Below, in pieces: positions 25,040 to 32,752 of a DNA stretch of 64,000 bases. Under the pieces are notes generated by a model. The model was not told the origin of the DNA, did no database searches, and saw only the letters and a list, made by a program, of their open reading frames with translations. Numbering within the stretch: position 1 is the first letter of the stretch; the number at the start of each line of letters is the position of its first letter. A program made the translations under genes and the position numbers. The stretch spans positions 2,341,001-2,405,000 of the forward strand of contig NZ_UFUW01000001.1 in assembly GCF_900460955.1 (NCBI RefSeq). Reading direction: 5' to 3'. The stretch comes from Cardiobacterium valvarum. GTDB taxonomy: Bacteria > Pseudomonadota > Gammaproteobacteria > Cardiobacteriales > Cardiobacteriaceae.

Positions 25040-25819
25040 TTAATTGGCAGCAACCCGCTGAAAGATCAGGGTTTGATCGCAGTCGCGTGTGGTGAGCTTT
25101 TTGCCGATGAAGCGATCTTCCACGACGGCCTGGACGATGCTGGTATGGTCATCGCGGCCGTAATCAAGAATGGTGCCTGCCGGCGAGTGTTTGTGGTAGA
25201 GGGCGCGACACCCGGTCTTGTAGGTGGAAACGATGGCGTAAGCGAGGTGGCGGTGCTGCGCGCATTTGCTGAGGTGGTGATCGCCATGGCTATAGTGCCG
25301 GTGCATGAGGCCGGAATTGAGCATTTGCGGCAAGAAGCGATTGGCGGTATCGGCGTAGATTTCGGGAATCCCTGCCCGGATACGCGCAGCATACCAGGCT
25401 TCTGTGCTAAGCACTTCTGCGACGGGGTATTCACTGATGCAGGGGATGACGCCGGGAACACCACTGACCAGGGTGATGTTGGCCTCGGTGGTGTAAAGGA
25501 CGGGGTCGGCACCGGAGCTGTCGTTGACCAAGGCGCCAAAATGCAGGGCGGTGGCGGTGAAGTGAACGTCGCGGTTATCAATACGTCGCTCGATATGGGC
25601 GAGGAAGGTGGGGACGGTTGAACGCGGCAGACGCAGCAAGATGCCGTCCGCCCACGGGAAAACCCAAAGAAAAGCCAGCACTTTTCCTTCTTCATTACAG
25701 CAGGTGGCGTATGTCCAGTGCCCTTGCGCCAAGGCATCCAGATCGCCATTCAGTTGTTCTTGCAGGAAGCTCCCCGCCGAGATGCCGTGCACTTTCAAAA
25801 TGAGGGAATCGTCAATCAT
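25040..25819 (-). CDS. Divergent YgfZ/GcvT-type folate-binding protein
   Basis: A 259-residue protein of the YgfZ family, which supports Fe-S cluster enzymes with tetrahydrofolate. The N-terminal half fits the family (LKVHGISAGSFLQEQLNGDL, YATCCNEEGKVLAFLWVF, RLPRSTVPTFLAHI) and the middle has the usual GIPEI...FLPQMLN. The family signature KGCYxGQE, expected about ten residues later, is absent; the region reads SGLMHRHYSHGDHHLSKCAQ. The C-terminus (AGTILDYG, VVEDRFIGKKLTTRD) keeps only weak similarity. Its position beside sdhE in divergent orientation matches ygfZ-ygfY in E. coli. It may have lost the Cys-dependent function or be specialised. Confidence 0.72.
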   Translation of the reverse strand: MIDDSLILKVHGISAGSFLQEQLNGDLDALAQGHWTYATCCNEEGKVLAFLWVFPWADGILLRLPRSTVPTFLAHIERRIDNRDVHFTATALHFGALVNDSSGADPVLYTTEANITLVSGVPGVIPCISEYPVAEVLSTEAWYAARIRAGIPEIYADTANRFLPQMLNSGLMHRHYSHGDHHLSKCAQHRHLAYAIVSTYKTGCRALYHKHSPAGTILDYGRDDHTSIVQAVVEDRFIGKKLTTRDCDQTLIFQRVAAN

Positions 25820-25916
25820 GGTGTTTTTCCTGTGGTTTTTTGTGGCGTTTTTGTCACTGTATTATAGCCCCGGGCGATATACTTAAAAACTCTCTTTATG
25901 TCGATAAGGAAACATT

Positions 25917-26144
25917 ATGAATCCAAGACTGGCCTGGCTGTCGCGTCGCGGTATCAAGGAACTGGATATTGTGCTGCAAAGTTATTTGCAGGATGACTAC
26001 GCAGATGCGCCGCCTGCCGAACAGCAAGCTTTCGCCTCCCTGCTGGAATATCAGGACCCCGACATCCTTGACCGCCTCTTTCACGGCGTGGAAGACAGCA
26101 ACGCGCAGATCGCGGCGCTGGTCGTGCGGCTGCGGGGGCGCTAA
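25917..26144 (+). CDS. sdhE: FAD assembly factor SdhE
   Basis: A 75-residue cytoplasmic protein that promotes covalent flavinylation of SdhA/FrdA. The signature RRGIKELDIVL (RGxxE motif) lies at residues 10-20, followed by AFASLLEYQDPDILDRLFHG, typical of the YgfY/SdhE fold. The ATG follows AAGGAA. It is divergent from the ygfZ-like gene (97-bp gap) and its 3' end overlaps the convergent mvaD by 4 bp. The normal length and intact motif suggest it is functional. Confidence 0.93.
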   Translation: MNPRLAWLSRRGIKELDIVLQSYLQDDYADAPPAEQQAFASLLEYQDPDILDRLFHGVEDSNAQIAALVVRLRGR

Positions 26145-27133
26145 CCGGCAAGAACAAAAGGGTTGATGAACACTGCCTGCGGGTAAGCGGCGCGCACCGC
26201 CGCTTCATCGCACCGCTGATAGAGGATTTTGATGTTCGGCCCGGCATCGATGGTGGCGTAAATTTCAAGACCGTCGGCACGCTGCTGCCAGAGGCGGTGC
26301 AGGGCATCAAGGCTCGCGCCGTGCAAGTAACACAAGGCGGGACGGGCGGCGAGCATGGTGGCGTGCATGGCGAGGGCGTTCGCCTCCGCCGTCGCGCCAA
26401 GCGTGGTGAAATCGTGGGTATGAATCGCTGTCTCAATCGTGGCGAGATCGCGGGCGGCGGTCGCCGGCCAGGCGGCATAGAGCGGACTGGTAGCGGTGGT
26501 GTGGTTCATACCATCGCCGCTCGTGGTTTTCTTTGCGCCGCTGTCGATGGGCAGGAGAGCAATGCGCAAATCCTGCCAGTCACTGACGATGGGCGCAGCG
26601 ATGCTGTCGCTGCCGTCCACCTGTTCACCTTTGTCCCATTTGACGAAACCGTGCCAGAGCGAGCGCGCCGCGCTGCCGCTACCGATACGGGCCAGGGCGG
26701 AGAGGACGGCATCAGGCAAGTCAAGCTGCCAGTACGCATTGAGCGCGCGGGTGAGTGCGGCAAAACCGGAAGCGCTGGAAGCGAGACCGGCAGCGGTGGG
26801 AATGGTGTTTTCGCTGGTGATAGCCAGCGGCTGCGGTGCGCCCCGGCGGATGTGTTCGATGAAGACGAAGGTGCGGCGGTGCAGGGGACTGTCTTCGCCA
26901 GCAAGGACGCCGTTCAGGGTGATGCTGTCGGCATCTGCCGCACGAATGGTGGTACGGCTGCCGTGGCTGCCAAGCGAGATGGATAGGCTGCCATTCGCCG
27001 GCAAATTCAGCACGCGGTCACTCTTGCCCCAGTATTTGGCGAGCGCGATATTAGCGGGCGCATAGGCAGTGGCGGCTTCGACGGGTTCAAGACGGGGCGG
27101 CAGGTAGGGAGCGAGGTAGTCGGCGGGGGTCAT
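26141..27133 (-). CDS. mvaD: Diphosphomevalonate decarboxylase
   Basis: A GHMP-fold enzyme of 330 residues converting mevalonate diphosphate to isopentenyl diphosphate with ATP. Motifs: APANIALAKYWGK near 24-36, the phosphate-binding PTAAGLASSASGFAAL near 111-126, the acidic/serine stretch ARIGSGSAARSLWHGFVKWD near 147-166, and AMHATMLAARPALCYL near 253-268. IDAGPNIKILY near the C-terminus is typical. Most gammaproteobacteria use the MEP pathway, so this suggests a mevalonate route here as in some Cardiobacteriales, Legionella and Coxiella relatives. Other pathway genes are not in the window. It stands alone between sdhE and the nrd operon. Confidence 0.9.
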   Translation of the reverse strand: MTPADYLAPYLPPRLEPVEAATAYAPANIALAKYWGKSDRVLNLPANGSLSISLGSHGSRTTIRAADADSITLNGVLAGEDSPLHRRTFVFIEHIRRGAPQPLAITSENTIPTAAGLASSASGFAALTRALNAYWQLDLPDAVLSALARIGSGSAARSLWHGFVKWDKGEQVDGSDSIAAPIVSDWQDLRIALLPIDSGAKKTTSGDGMNHTTATSPLYAAWPATAARDLATIETAIHTHDFTTLGATAEANALAMHATMLAARPALCYLHGASLDALHRLWQQRADGLEIYATIDAGPNIKILYQRCDEAAVRAAYPQAVFINPFVLAG

Positions 27134-27206
27134 AAACGGTTCCGGAGGTTAAGCGTACAGGGTCGCCATGATAGTCGTTTCAAACAGGACTGAAAGAAGC
27201 GGCGGC

Positions 27207-27290
27207 ATGGCTGGCCCCGCCAAGCGGCGTCATTACTGGCCCCGCCAAGCGGCGTAAACACTGGCCCCACCAAGCGGGATAAACACTGGG
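27207..27290 (+). repeat. Four tandem units of the dispersed 26-bp repeat
   Basis: Core units GCCAAGCGGCGTCATTACTG, GCCAAGCGGCGTAAACACTG and ACCAAGCGGGATAAACACTG are spaced 26 bp apart, preceded by a degenerate one. Just left, 27173-27192 (ATAGTCGTTTCAAACAGG) is a fragment of the MITE-like left end. The run sits between mvaD and the nrdD terminator. Confidence 0.75.
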
Positions 27291-27298
27291 CTCCCCAG

Positions 27299-27322
27299 CA
27301 AAAAGCGGGGCATGGCCCCGCT
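27299..27322 (-). terminator. Terminator after nrdD
   Basis: AGCGGGGC / GCCCCGCT stem followed on the minus strand by TTTTTG, 22 bp past the nrdD stop. Confidence 0.8.
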
Positions 27323-27343
27323 CTTTCCCTTTTATATAAATCG

Positions 27344-29164
27344 TCAGGCGGCGTTCTCTGCCACTTCCTGCTGTTCCTGTTCCTGGCGCTCGCGGTGGTA
27401 GTGGCGCAGGGCGTGTTCGGCGCGGCGTCCCGCACTGAAGGCGGAGACGCGTTTCAGGTAGCCGATGACGCGCGTACCGTAATCAATGTCATGCGAACCG
27501 CAGGCGCTGCACGTGGTCAGGGTGCGTTTGTCGATGTGGTTGCAGTCGTTGCAGATGGTGATACGCACGTTGACGCAGAAGTAGTTGCAGCCGGTGTGCG
27601 CAGCGATGTCGAGCAGTTTGCGGTAGCCTGCTTGGGTGAGGGCTTCGTCGAGGTTGAGGTGCAGCGCCGAACCGCCGTCCAGCCAGTCGATCAGCTCGCG
27701 GCCGTGCAGGATGAATTTGTCCAGCGCGTTCGTTTTGTGGTTGTCTTCGACGAGATAGAAGTAGGAGTTGTAGCAGTCGCGCGCCACTTTGTAGCCGTCG
27801 CGTTTGTCCCAGGTAGCGTTTTTCACGCCGAGGTTTTCCGCCGGCACAAACTCGGTGTTGTAGCGGACGCCATAGGCTTTGTTCGCGCGTTGGTTGGCGT
27901 GGTAGATGGTTTTCAATTTTTCCTGCACGAAAGCGATGTAGGCGGGGTTGTTGCCGACGGTGATGCCCTGGGATTCGGCCGCTTCCGCCATGCCGTTGAT
28001 GCCGATGGTGAGGTATTGTTTGTCGAGGGTGATGAAGCCCGCGTCATAGACGGTGAGCATGCCGGCGGCGAGGTATTCTTCCATCAGTTTGCGGTAGGCG
28101 TACTGGTAGCGGTGGATTTTTTCGACTTCGCTCAGGAGGTCGCGCCCATCCTGCACGAGGCGGTTCATGTTGATGGTGATGACGTTGATGGAGCCGGTCG
28201 CCACGCCGCCTGCACCGAGGGTATAGCTGAAGGTGCGGTCTTCAATGGCGTTGCGCAGGCGGCAGCAGGAGGCCAGCGAGTCGGGGTTGTCGGACTGGTA
28301 CACGAAGAAGGCGTTACCGGCGGCAAGTTCGGCGGCGATGTGGTCGGCAAACGCCTGGTCTTTGCAGCGGCGGTTTTCGGTGAGCATGGCGACAGTCACA
28401 ACCGGGAAGGTGAGGATGGCGCGTTTGCGCTCGGCGTTGAACCATTGCAGGAAGTAGTTTTGCAATTTGGCGACGCTTTCCCAGTTGGGTTTGCTGAAGT
28501 CGGGGAAAACGAAGTCGCCGAACATGGCATCAAAGTAGTACTGGTCGTAGATGGAGATGTTCCAAAAGGCGCTCTGGTAGCCGCGCGCGGCAGCGGGCTG
28601 GTTGATGCTGTACACCACTTGTTGCAGGCAGTTGGCGATGTCGCGCTCGTGCGTCGTCAGGTAGTCGTCGCCGAAGTCTTTGCGCGCGAAGTGGTCAAAG
28701 TAGGTGAGGAATTCGACGGTCGCCACCGCGCCGGCAAACTGCGAGCTGATGGCAAAGACGAGGTTGATGAACGAGCCGCAGAAGGAAGCGAGATGCTGCG
28801 GCGCTTTCGATTCTCCGCCGAGTTTGCTCAGGCCGTCGCGCAGGAAGGGGTACATGGAAATGGAAACGCAGTAGGGTTTGAGGCTGGTTTCGTCGTGGAT
28901 GTAGATTTCGTGCGCCTCAATCTGACGGATATATTCGGCGGCATCCGCGTCACCAAAGATTTCGCGGATTTTGCGGCTGACCTGCGCGCGGTTCACCTGC
29001 ACCATCAGATCTTTCATCAGCTCGCTTTCCAGCGTGGCGATGTTTTTCTGGGTGACGTTGGCATTGGCGTCGAGTTTCGAGCCGTCGGCAGCGTTGTGCG
29101 CGCGCACATAATCATCCATAAAGTCCAGTTTCAATTGAATCTGTTCGGGGGTCAGCCGCAGCAT
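27344..29164 (-). CDS. nrdD: Anaerobic (class III) ribonucleoside-triphosphate reductase
   Basis: Glycyl-radical enzyme reducing NTPs to dNTPs without oxygen. It has 606 residues, shorter than the E. coli enzyme (712). The start MLRLTPEQIQLKLDF at 29164 is preceded by GGAGGA seven bases upstream, inside the end of nrdG; upstream in-frame Met codons were rejected. Substrate-site features include YQSDNPDSLASCCRLRN. The zinc-binding CxxC pairs are ICNDCNH and CSACGSH near residues 545-565. The glycyl-radical loop is RVIGYLKRVSAF near 575-586. The N-terminal ATP-cone of E. coli NrdD appears absent, which would alter allosteric overall-activity control (inference from length). It is the second gene of nrdG-nrdD. 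Confidence 0.93.
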   Translation of the reverse strand: MLRLTPEQIQLKLDFMDDYVRAHNAADGSKLDANANVTQKNIATLESELMKDLMVQVNRAQVSRKIREIFGDADAAEYIRQIEAHEIYIHDETSLKPYCVSISMYPFLRDGLSKLGGESKAPQHLASFCGSFINLVFAISSQFAGAVATVEFLTYFDHFARKDFGDDYLTTHERDIANCLQQVVYSINQPAAARGYQSAFWNISIYDQYYFDAMFGDFVFPDFSKPNWESVAKLQNYFLQWFNAERKRAILTFPVVTVAMLTENRRCKDQAFADHIAAELAAGNAFFVYQSDNPDSLASCCRLRNAIEDRTFSYTLGAGGVATGSINVITINMNRLVQDGRDLLSEVEKIHRYQYAYRKLMEEYLAAGMLTVYDAGFITLDKQYLTIGINGMAEAAESQGITVGNNPAYIAFVQEKLKTIYHANQRANKAYGVRYNTEFVPAENLGVKNATWDKRDGYKVARDCYNSYFYLVEDNHKTNALDKFILHGRELIDWLDGGSALHLNLDEALTQAGYRKLLDIAAHTGCNYFCVNVRITICNDCNHIDKRTLTTCSACGSHDIDYGTRVIGYLKRVSAFSAGRRAEHALRHYHRERQEQEQQEVAENAA

Positions 29165-29165
29165 G

Positions 29166-29618
29166 TCAGTTCCTCCAAAAGAGTTGATTGAGCACCGCGC
29201 CGTCGGCGGTACGGATAAAGCGCTGGTTGGTGGCGGGGTCGTCCAGACCACCCCGCTCACGCCGCCAGGCGCCGGTTTTCAAAAAGGTGAGTTCCGCCCG
29301 GATAGCGGGGGGAACGTCATCGAGTCCGGTGTAAAGACAGGTTTTCAACCCGGCGGCGCGCGCCGTGCGCAGGCAAGCCAGCAGCGCTTCGCCCTGCCAT
29401 TCGCCGCCAAAGAAGAGGACGCAGGACAGCATTCCGGCGTAATCCTCAATGCGGCGTTGCAGACGGGCGGGGGTGAGCTCGTCGCCCTGGTCGGCATTCC
29501 AGGTGTAGGTGCTGTGGCAGCCGGGGCAGCGCAACGGACAGCCGGCGATGGTGTAGGCCAGCGAGACTTCGCCCGGCACTTCCTGCCATACGATGTCTTC
29601 GTGCACATAGCGCAGCAT
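29166..29618 (-). CDS. nrdG: Anaerobic ribonucleotide reductase activating protein NrdG
   Basis: Radical-SAM activase (150 residues) that generates the glycyl radical on NrdD. The cluster motif CxxxCxxC is present in AGCPLRCPGCHS at about residues 25-36, with downstream VLFFGGEWQ in place of the usual GGEP-type motif. A purine or methionine-side role is excluded by the adjoining nrdD. It is transcribed before nrdD, with only 1 bp between them, the reverse of the E. coli order. Two NrdR boxes lie upstream. Confidence 0.92.
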   Translation of the reverse strand: MLRYVHEDIVWQEVPGEVSLAYTIAGCPLRCPGCHSTYTWNADQGDELTPARLQRRIEDYAGMLSCVLFFGGEWQGEALLACLRTARAAGLKTCLYTGLDDVPPAIRAELTFLKTGAWRRERGGLDDPATNQRFIRTADGAVLNQLFWRN

Positions 29619-29652
29619 GGTTGAAGGTTCTCCTGTTCTTTACGGGGTGTAA

Positions 29653-29700
29653 ACGCAAGATATAGTATGTCTGACATATACATAACGCAATATATAGTGC
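29653..29700 (-). promoter_or_regulatory. Tandem NrdR boxes upstream of nrdG-nrdD
   Basis: ACGCAAGATATAGTAT (29653-29668) and ACGCAATATATAGTGC (29685-29700) both match the NrdR consensus ACACWATATATWGTGT well. Their starts are 32 bp apart, about three helical turns, as is typical for cooperative NrdR binding. They lie 35-82 bp before the nrdG start, so dNTP/ATP-responsive repression is expected. Confidence 0.8.
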
Positions 29701-29922
29701 CATGCGATTTGATAAGCGCTTGTAAGTAATTGGCAAATCAGGCCGTTAAAAGAGCGGGAAAAGACAGTAGCGGAAATCAACTTTCCCTAACATACTGTTA
29801 GAAAGAGACTTTACAGACAAAGAACCCCGAAAACCGCGCAACGGCGGGGGAATAACCGCCCCCAACCACCGCCGTGCTACCATCAGCGGCGGCAAAAACA
29901 CCACAACCCACGGAGAAAACCC

Positions 29923-30569
29923 ATGAAAAAAACTGCCTTACCCTGCTTGCGGCTACTGCCCTCCCCGCTTTCGCCGCCCTTGATATCGCTTCAGTAGATA
30001 TTGAAGGGATTAAATTAGGGATGAATGAAAAAGAATCCGCAGCTATTGTGAAAGCGTATTGTGAGAAGGAAAAAGATGGAAAATATGAAGAACTCCCTAT
30101 GCCTCTAAATGAAATAAATTTTAATGCTTCTATATGTAGCTTAAATGATTTTGCTGCTTTTTCACTAGATTCAAATACAGTATTAGTTGGCACAGAGCAG
30201 GAAATTAATTTAGATAATATTAACGACAAAGATTTTATTAAAAACTGGCAACTCGCTGTACAAGAGAAGGCCATACAGAAATATGGCAAGCCCATATTGG
30301 AAGCAGACAATGTAACCATCATGCTGAATGGTCAAGCAGGCGAGACAGTTCAACATGCGTTGTGTTGGGGAGGGTGTAAAACACGCAGTTCAGGATCCAA
30401 CAAGAGTGAATTGGACGCTAAAGAAAAGGCGCTCCTTATTGGGCTTGATATTAAAGGAAGTAAAGCCACCATTATCCGTATGCTTATAGACGAAACCGCT
30501 ATCAACGCAGCACAAAAAAACGCTCCCAAAACAGAGGCAGAAAAAGCCGCTGCCAAAGTCAATCTATAA
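29923..30569 (+). pseudogene. Secreted protein of unknown function, frameshifted in a poly-A tract (possibly phase-variable)
   Basis: ATG at 29923 with GGAG seven bases upstream. The following run of seven A puts the frame out. One more A would give MKKNCLTLLAATALPAFA, a good signal peptide, continuous with the long downstream frame (ALDIASVDIEGIKLGMNEKE and on to KTEAEKAAAKVNL). As written, translation from the ATG ends after about 24 codons. The mature protein would be about 195 residues with four Cys (CEKEK, CSLND, CWGGC) and no recognised domain. The GIKLGMNEKES start resembles the repeated GI-LG-S motif of small periplasmic proteins. It is more AT-rich than its neighbours and has a terminator downstream. 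Confidence 0.65.
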
Positions 30570-30588
30570 ACCCCTTTACCCATCATTT

Positions 30589-30616
30589 ACGGCGGACAAC
30601 AGTCCGCCGTTTTTTA
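30589..30616 (+). terminator. Terminator after the secreted-protein gene
   Basis: ACGGCGGAC / GTCCGCCGT stem, 4-nt loop, then TTTTTT. Confidence 0.85.
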
Positions 30617-30746
30617 TGGAAACCGCTGCACACGACAAAAACCGCCACTTACCACCGCAGCGAGTACCGATGCTCCACCAAGCGGAGTGGTTGCCGGGTT
30701 CGCTGCTTTACGATTAGTTTTGCTGCCCCCATCCCAACCCTTCCCC

Positions 30747-32002
30747 TGTATAGACCGGATACATAGGTAACAACGTGCGAGGACATAGGTAACAGTCCGG
30801 GGATAGTCTATCAGGCGTTTCTCAAATCAAACTCCTCCACAAATTGATGACAAAAATACAGGGCAAAAACACCATCCTCTCCAACGACCGGACGCAGGGC
30901 TACCGGCTGGCCTGCCAATGCCTTGCTGGTGCGTAGGGCCTTACCCTGAAAACTCACCCAGCCGCCCTGTTGCACCTTGCGCACAAAGTCATCTCCCGGA
31001 TACTCCACCGGCGGCAATTGCGTCGGCAGGCTACGTGTGCTGGGCTGGTAGCACTCCGACGGAGTCGCCATGCCCAGCGCTTGATGCGGACGTTCGTGGT
31101 TGTAGATGTGCCGCCAGGAATCAAAACGTCTTTGCACATCAAGTAAATCAATAAAGTCATAGCGATCAATCAGTTCTGCCTTGAGTGTGCGGTGGAAACG
31201 CTCGTCCTTGCCGTTCGTCTGCGGATGGTGAGGACGGCTATGGCTAACGTGAATACCCAGGCGGATGAGCCACACGCCAAGCTTGGTTAGCGGGCCTTGC
31301 CCACCGTTGCCCCAGGGCGAGCCGTTATCAGTGTTGATGCACTTCGGCAGGCCATAGCGCCCGAACACCCGTAAGAGCGCCACCTGCACGCTCTCGTGGC
31401 GTTCGTTGCCCTGCGCGTCAAGGCAGAGGTTGTAGCGTGAATGGTCGTCAAGGATGGTCAGCGGGTGGCAGCGCCCCTCGTGGCTTGTGCTGAAGTAGCC
31501 TTTGAAATCCATCTGCCACAGGTCGTTAGGAAACGGATGCTCGAAACGCTGCCACGGAGTCGCGGCACAGCTGGCCTCAGGGCTGATGCGGCCATTGCGG
31601 CGCAGGATGCTGTTGACCGTGCTGGACGCAAGGACGATGCCGCTGTCGCGCGAGAGGACGTGGGCAATTTTGCGCGCGCCCCAGGCGGGATGGTCATCGC
31701 GCGTGGCGAGGATACGGGCTTCCTGGGCCTGCGGAGTGCGCTTGGGGCTGTTCTTCGGACGGCGGGATCGGTCGTCCATATCGTCGCGGTTGAGCCATTT
31801 GTAGATGGTTTTACGGCTGACGCCGAAGCGGCGGGCAAGCTCGCTGATGTTGGCGCCGGGCTTGCGGGCGAGGGTAACGAGTTCTATGCGTTGTTCTTTC
31901 ACGGTTTGGGTTCTCCAAGGCATGGGGTCCTCCGTCGGTTGGGACGGGGTAAGTGTTACCCATCTCTTCGCACATGTATTACCCATGTCTCCGGTCCATA
32001 CA
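30747..32002 (-). mobile_element. IS481-family insertion sequence
   Basis: A 1256-bp element with long imperfect terminal inverted repeats of about 48 bp. The left starts TGTATAGACCGGATACATAG; the right complement starts TGTATGGACCGGAGACATGG. Both contain two GGTAAC/GGTAAT-type direct motifs. The flanks are a 6-bp direct repeat TTCCCC (30741-30746 and 32003-32008), a probable target duplication. The transposase is intact, so this is the only insertion sequence in the window that looks functional. Confidence 0.88.
30811..31923 (-). CDS. IS481-family transposase
   Basis: DDE integrase-type transposase of 370 residues. Start MPWRTQTVKEQRIELVTLAR at 31923. The N-terminal helix-turn-helix is ISELARRFGVSRKTIYKWLN near 25-44. 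Catalytic core: LWQMDFKGYF near 135 (first Asp), INTDNGSPWG near 195 (second Asp), and HPQTNGKDERFHRTLKAEL near 236-254 (Glu). The C-terminal part (YNHERPHQALGMATPSECY) is typical of IS481. The frame is uninterrupted. A longer in-frame start at 32058 lies outside the element and was rejected. Confidence 0.92.
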   Translation of the reverse strand: MPWRTQTVKEQRIELVTLARKPGANISELARRFGVSRKTIYKWLNRDDMDDRSRRPKNSPKRTPQAQEARILATRDDHPAWGARKIAHVLSRDSGIVLASSTVNSILRRNGRISPEASCAATPWQRFEHPFPNDLWQMDFKGYFSTSHEGRCHPLTILDDHSRYNLCLDAQGNERHESVQVALLRVFGRYGLPKCINTDNGSPWGNGGQGPLTKLGVWLIRLGIHVSHSRPHHPQTNGKDERFHRTLKAELIDRYDFIDLLDVQRRFDSWRHIYNHERPHQALGMATPSECYQPSTRSLPTQLPPVEYPGDDFVRKVQQGGWVSFQGKALRTSKALAGQPVALRPVVGEDGVFALYFCHQFVEEFDLRNA

Positions 32003-32029
32003 TTCCCCACGGGGGAAGGGCTTTTCGTG

Positions 32030-32090
32030 CCGAGTGGCGTCAATACCGGGCTCGTCAAGCTACGTCATTACTGGGTCCACTAAGCAATCC
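32030..32090 (+). repeat. Two degenerate units of the dispersed 26-bp repeat
   Basis: GAGTGGCGTCAATACCGGG and TCAAGCTACGTCATTACTGG lie 26 bp apart, with a trailing CCACTAAGCAATCC. The single unit CACCAAGCGGAGTGGTTGCC at 30669-30688 is on the other side of the IS481, so the IS landed near or within a repeat cluster. Confidence 0.6.
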
Positions 32091-32130
32091 GTTGGGGGTG
32101 TTTTTGTCGTGTATGCAGGAAACGGTTATA

Positions 32131-32160
32131 AAAAACGGCGGGTCATGCCCGCCGTTTTTT
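32131..32160. terminator. Bidirectional terminator after the DUF2167-like gene
   Basis: AAAAACGGCGGG-TCATG-CCCGCCGTTTTTT stem-loop; functional in either direction by sequence. Confidence 0.85.
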
Positions 32161-32176
32161 GCGTGATTTTGCTCGC

Positions 32177-32752
32177 TCAGATAAAGCGATTCATCAACAG
32201 CAGGTTGATAAGGTTGCCCTCGGCGCGCCGATCGCTTTTCGGGTCGAAGCGTTCGTAGCACAGGCTGTCCTGGACTTTGATGTGCCAGTGGCTGAGTTCG
32301 AGGCCGTCTTCCGGGGTGCCGACGAGGGTCAGGATGAGAGCACCATTGCGTACCAGGCACATTTTGTAGAGGTTCAGCGCCGGGTCGCCGCTGACGCTCA
32401 GTTCGACGCCGTATTCGACGCAGCGGCTCGCGGGGTCGTATTTAGGCGCGGGGGCGAAGGTTTTCCAGCGCACGGCGTCTTTGCCGGAGAGGCCGCTTTC
32501 CTGGTTCAGGATGTCAAGGTCTTCGCTGATGCCCTGGCGGACGCGGGCCGGGTCTATCGGGATGTTGTCGTCCACATAGCCGACCGGGTTGTAGCTCAGC
32601 TGGGCAAAGACGCTGCCATCGCCGCCGTTTGGCAGGGCGATGGCGATGATGTCGCTGGTGTCGCCGAGGTGTTCGCGGATGAAGGTCTGCTGTTCGGTGC
32701 GGTTCAGGACTTTCCAGCCTTTGGGCGGGGTTAGGGTGGCGATGTCGGTCAT
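32177..32752 (-). CDS. DUF2167-like protein of unknown function
   Basis: A 191-residue protein without signal peptide or membrane helices. The pattern resembles the soluble core of DUF2167 proteins: GWKVLNRTEQQTFIREHLGD near 12-31, FAQLSYNPVGYVDDN near 49-63, VRWKTFAPAPKYDPASRCVEYGVEL near 95-119, LNLYKMCLVRNGALILTLVG near 127-146. The family assignment is from memory and moderate. Its start overlaps the rnt stop (ATGA), so it is translationally coupled with RNase T. It has its own terminator. Confidence 0.55.
   Translation of the reverse strand: MTDIATLTPPKGWKVLNRTEQQTFIREHLGDTSDIIAIALPNGGDGSVFAQLSYNPVGYVDDNIPIDPARVRQGISEDLDILNQESGLSGKDAVRWKTFAPAPKYDPASRCVEYGVELSVSGDPALNLYKMCLVRNGALILTLVGTPEDGLELSHWHIKVQDSLCYERFDPKSDRRAEGNLINLLLMNRFI

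Noticed and set aside
27395..29191. 598-residue plus-strand open frame antisense to nrdD
   Set aside because: No domains and a composition typical of antisense frames; nrdD on the other strand has all its motifs.
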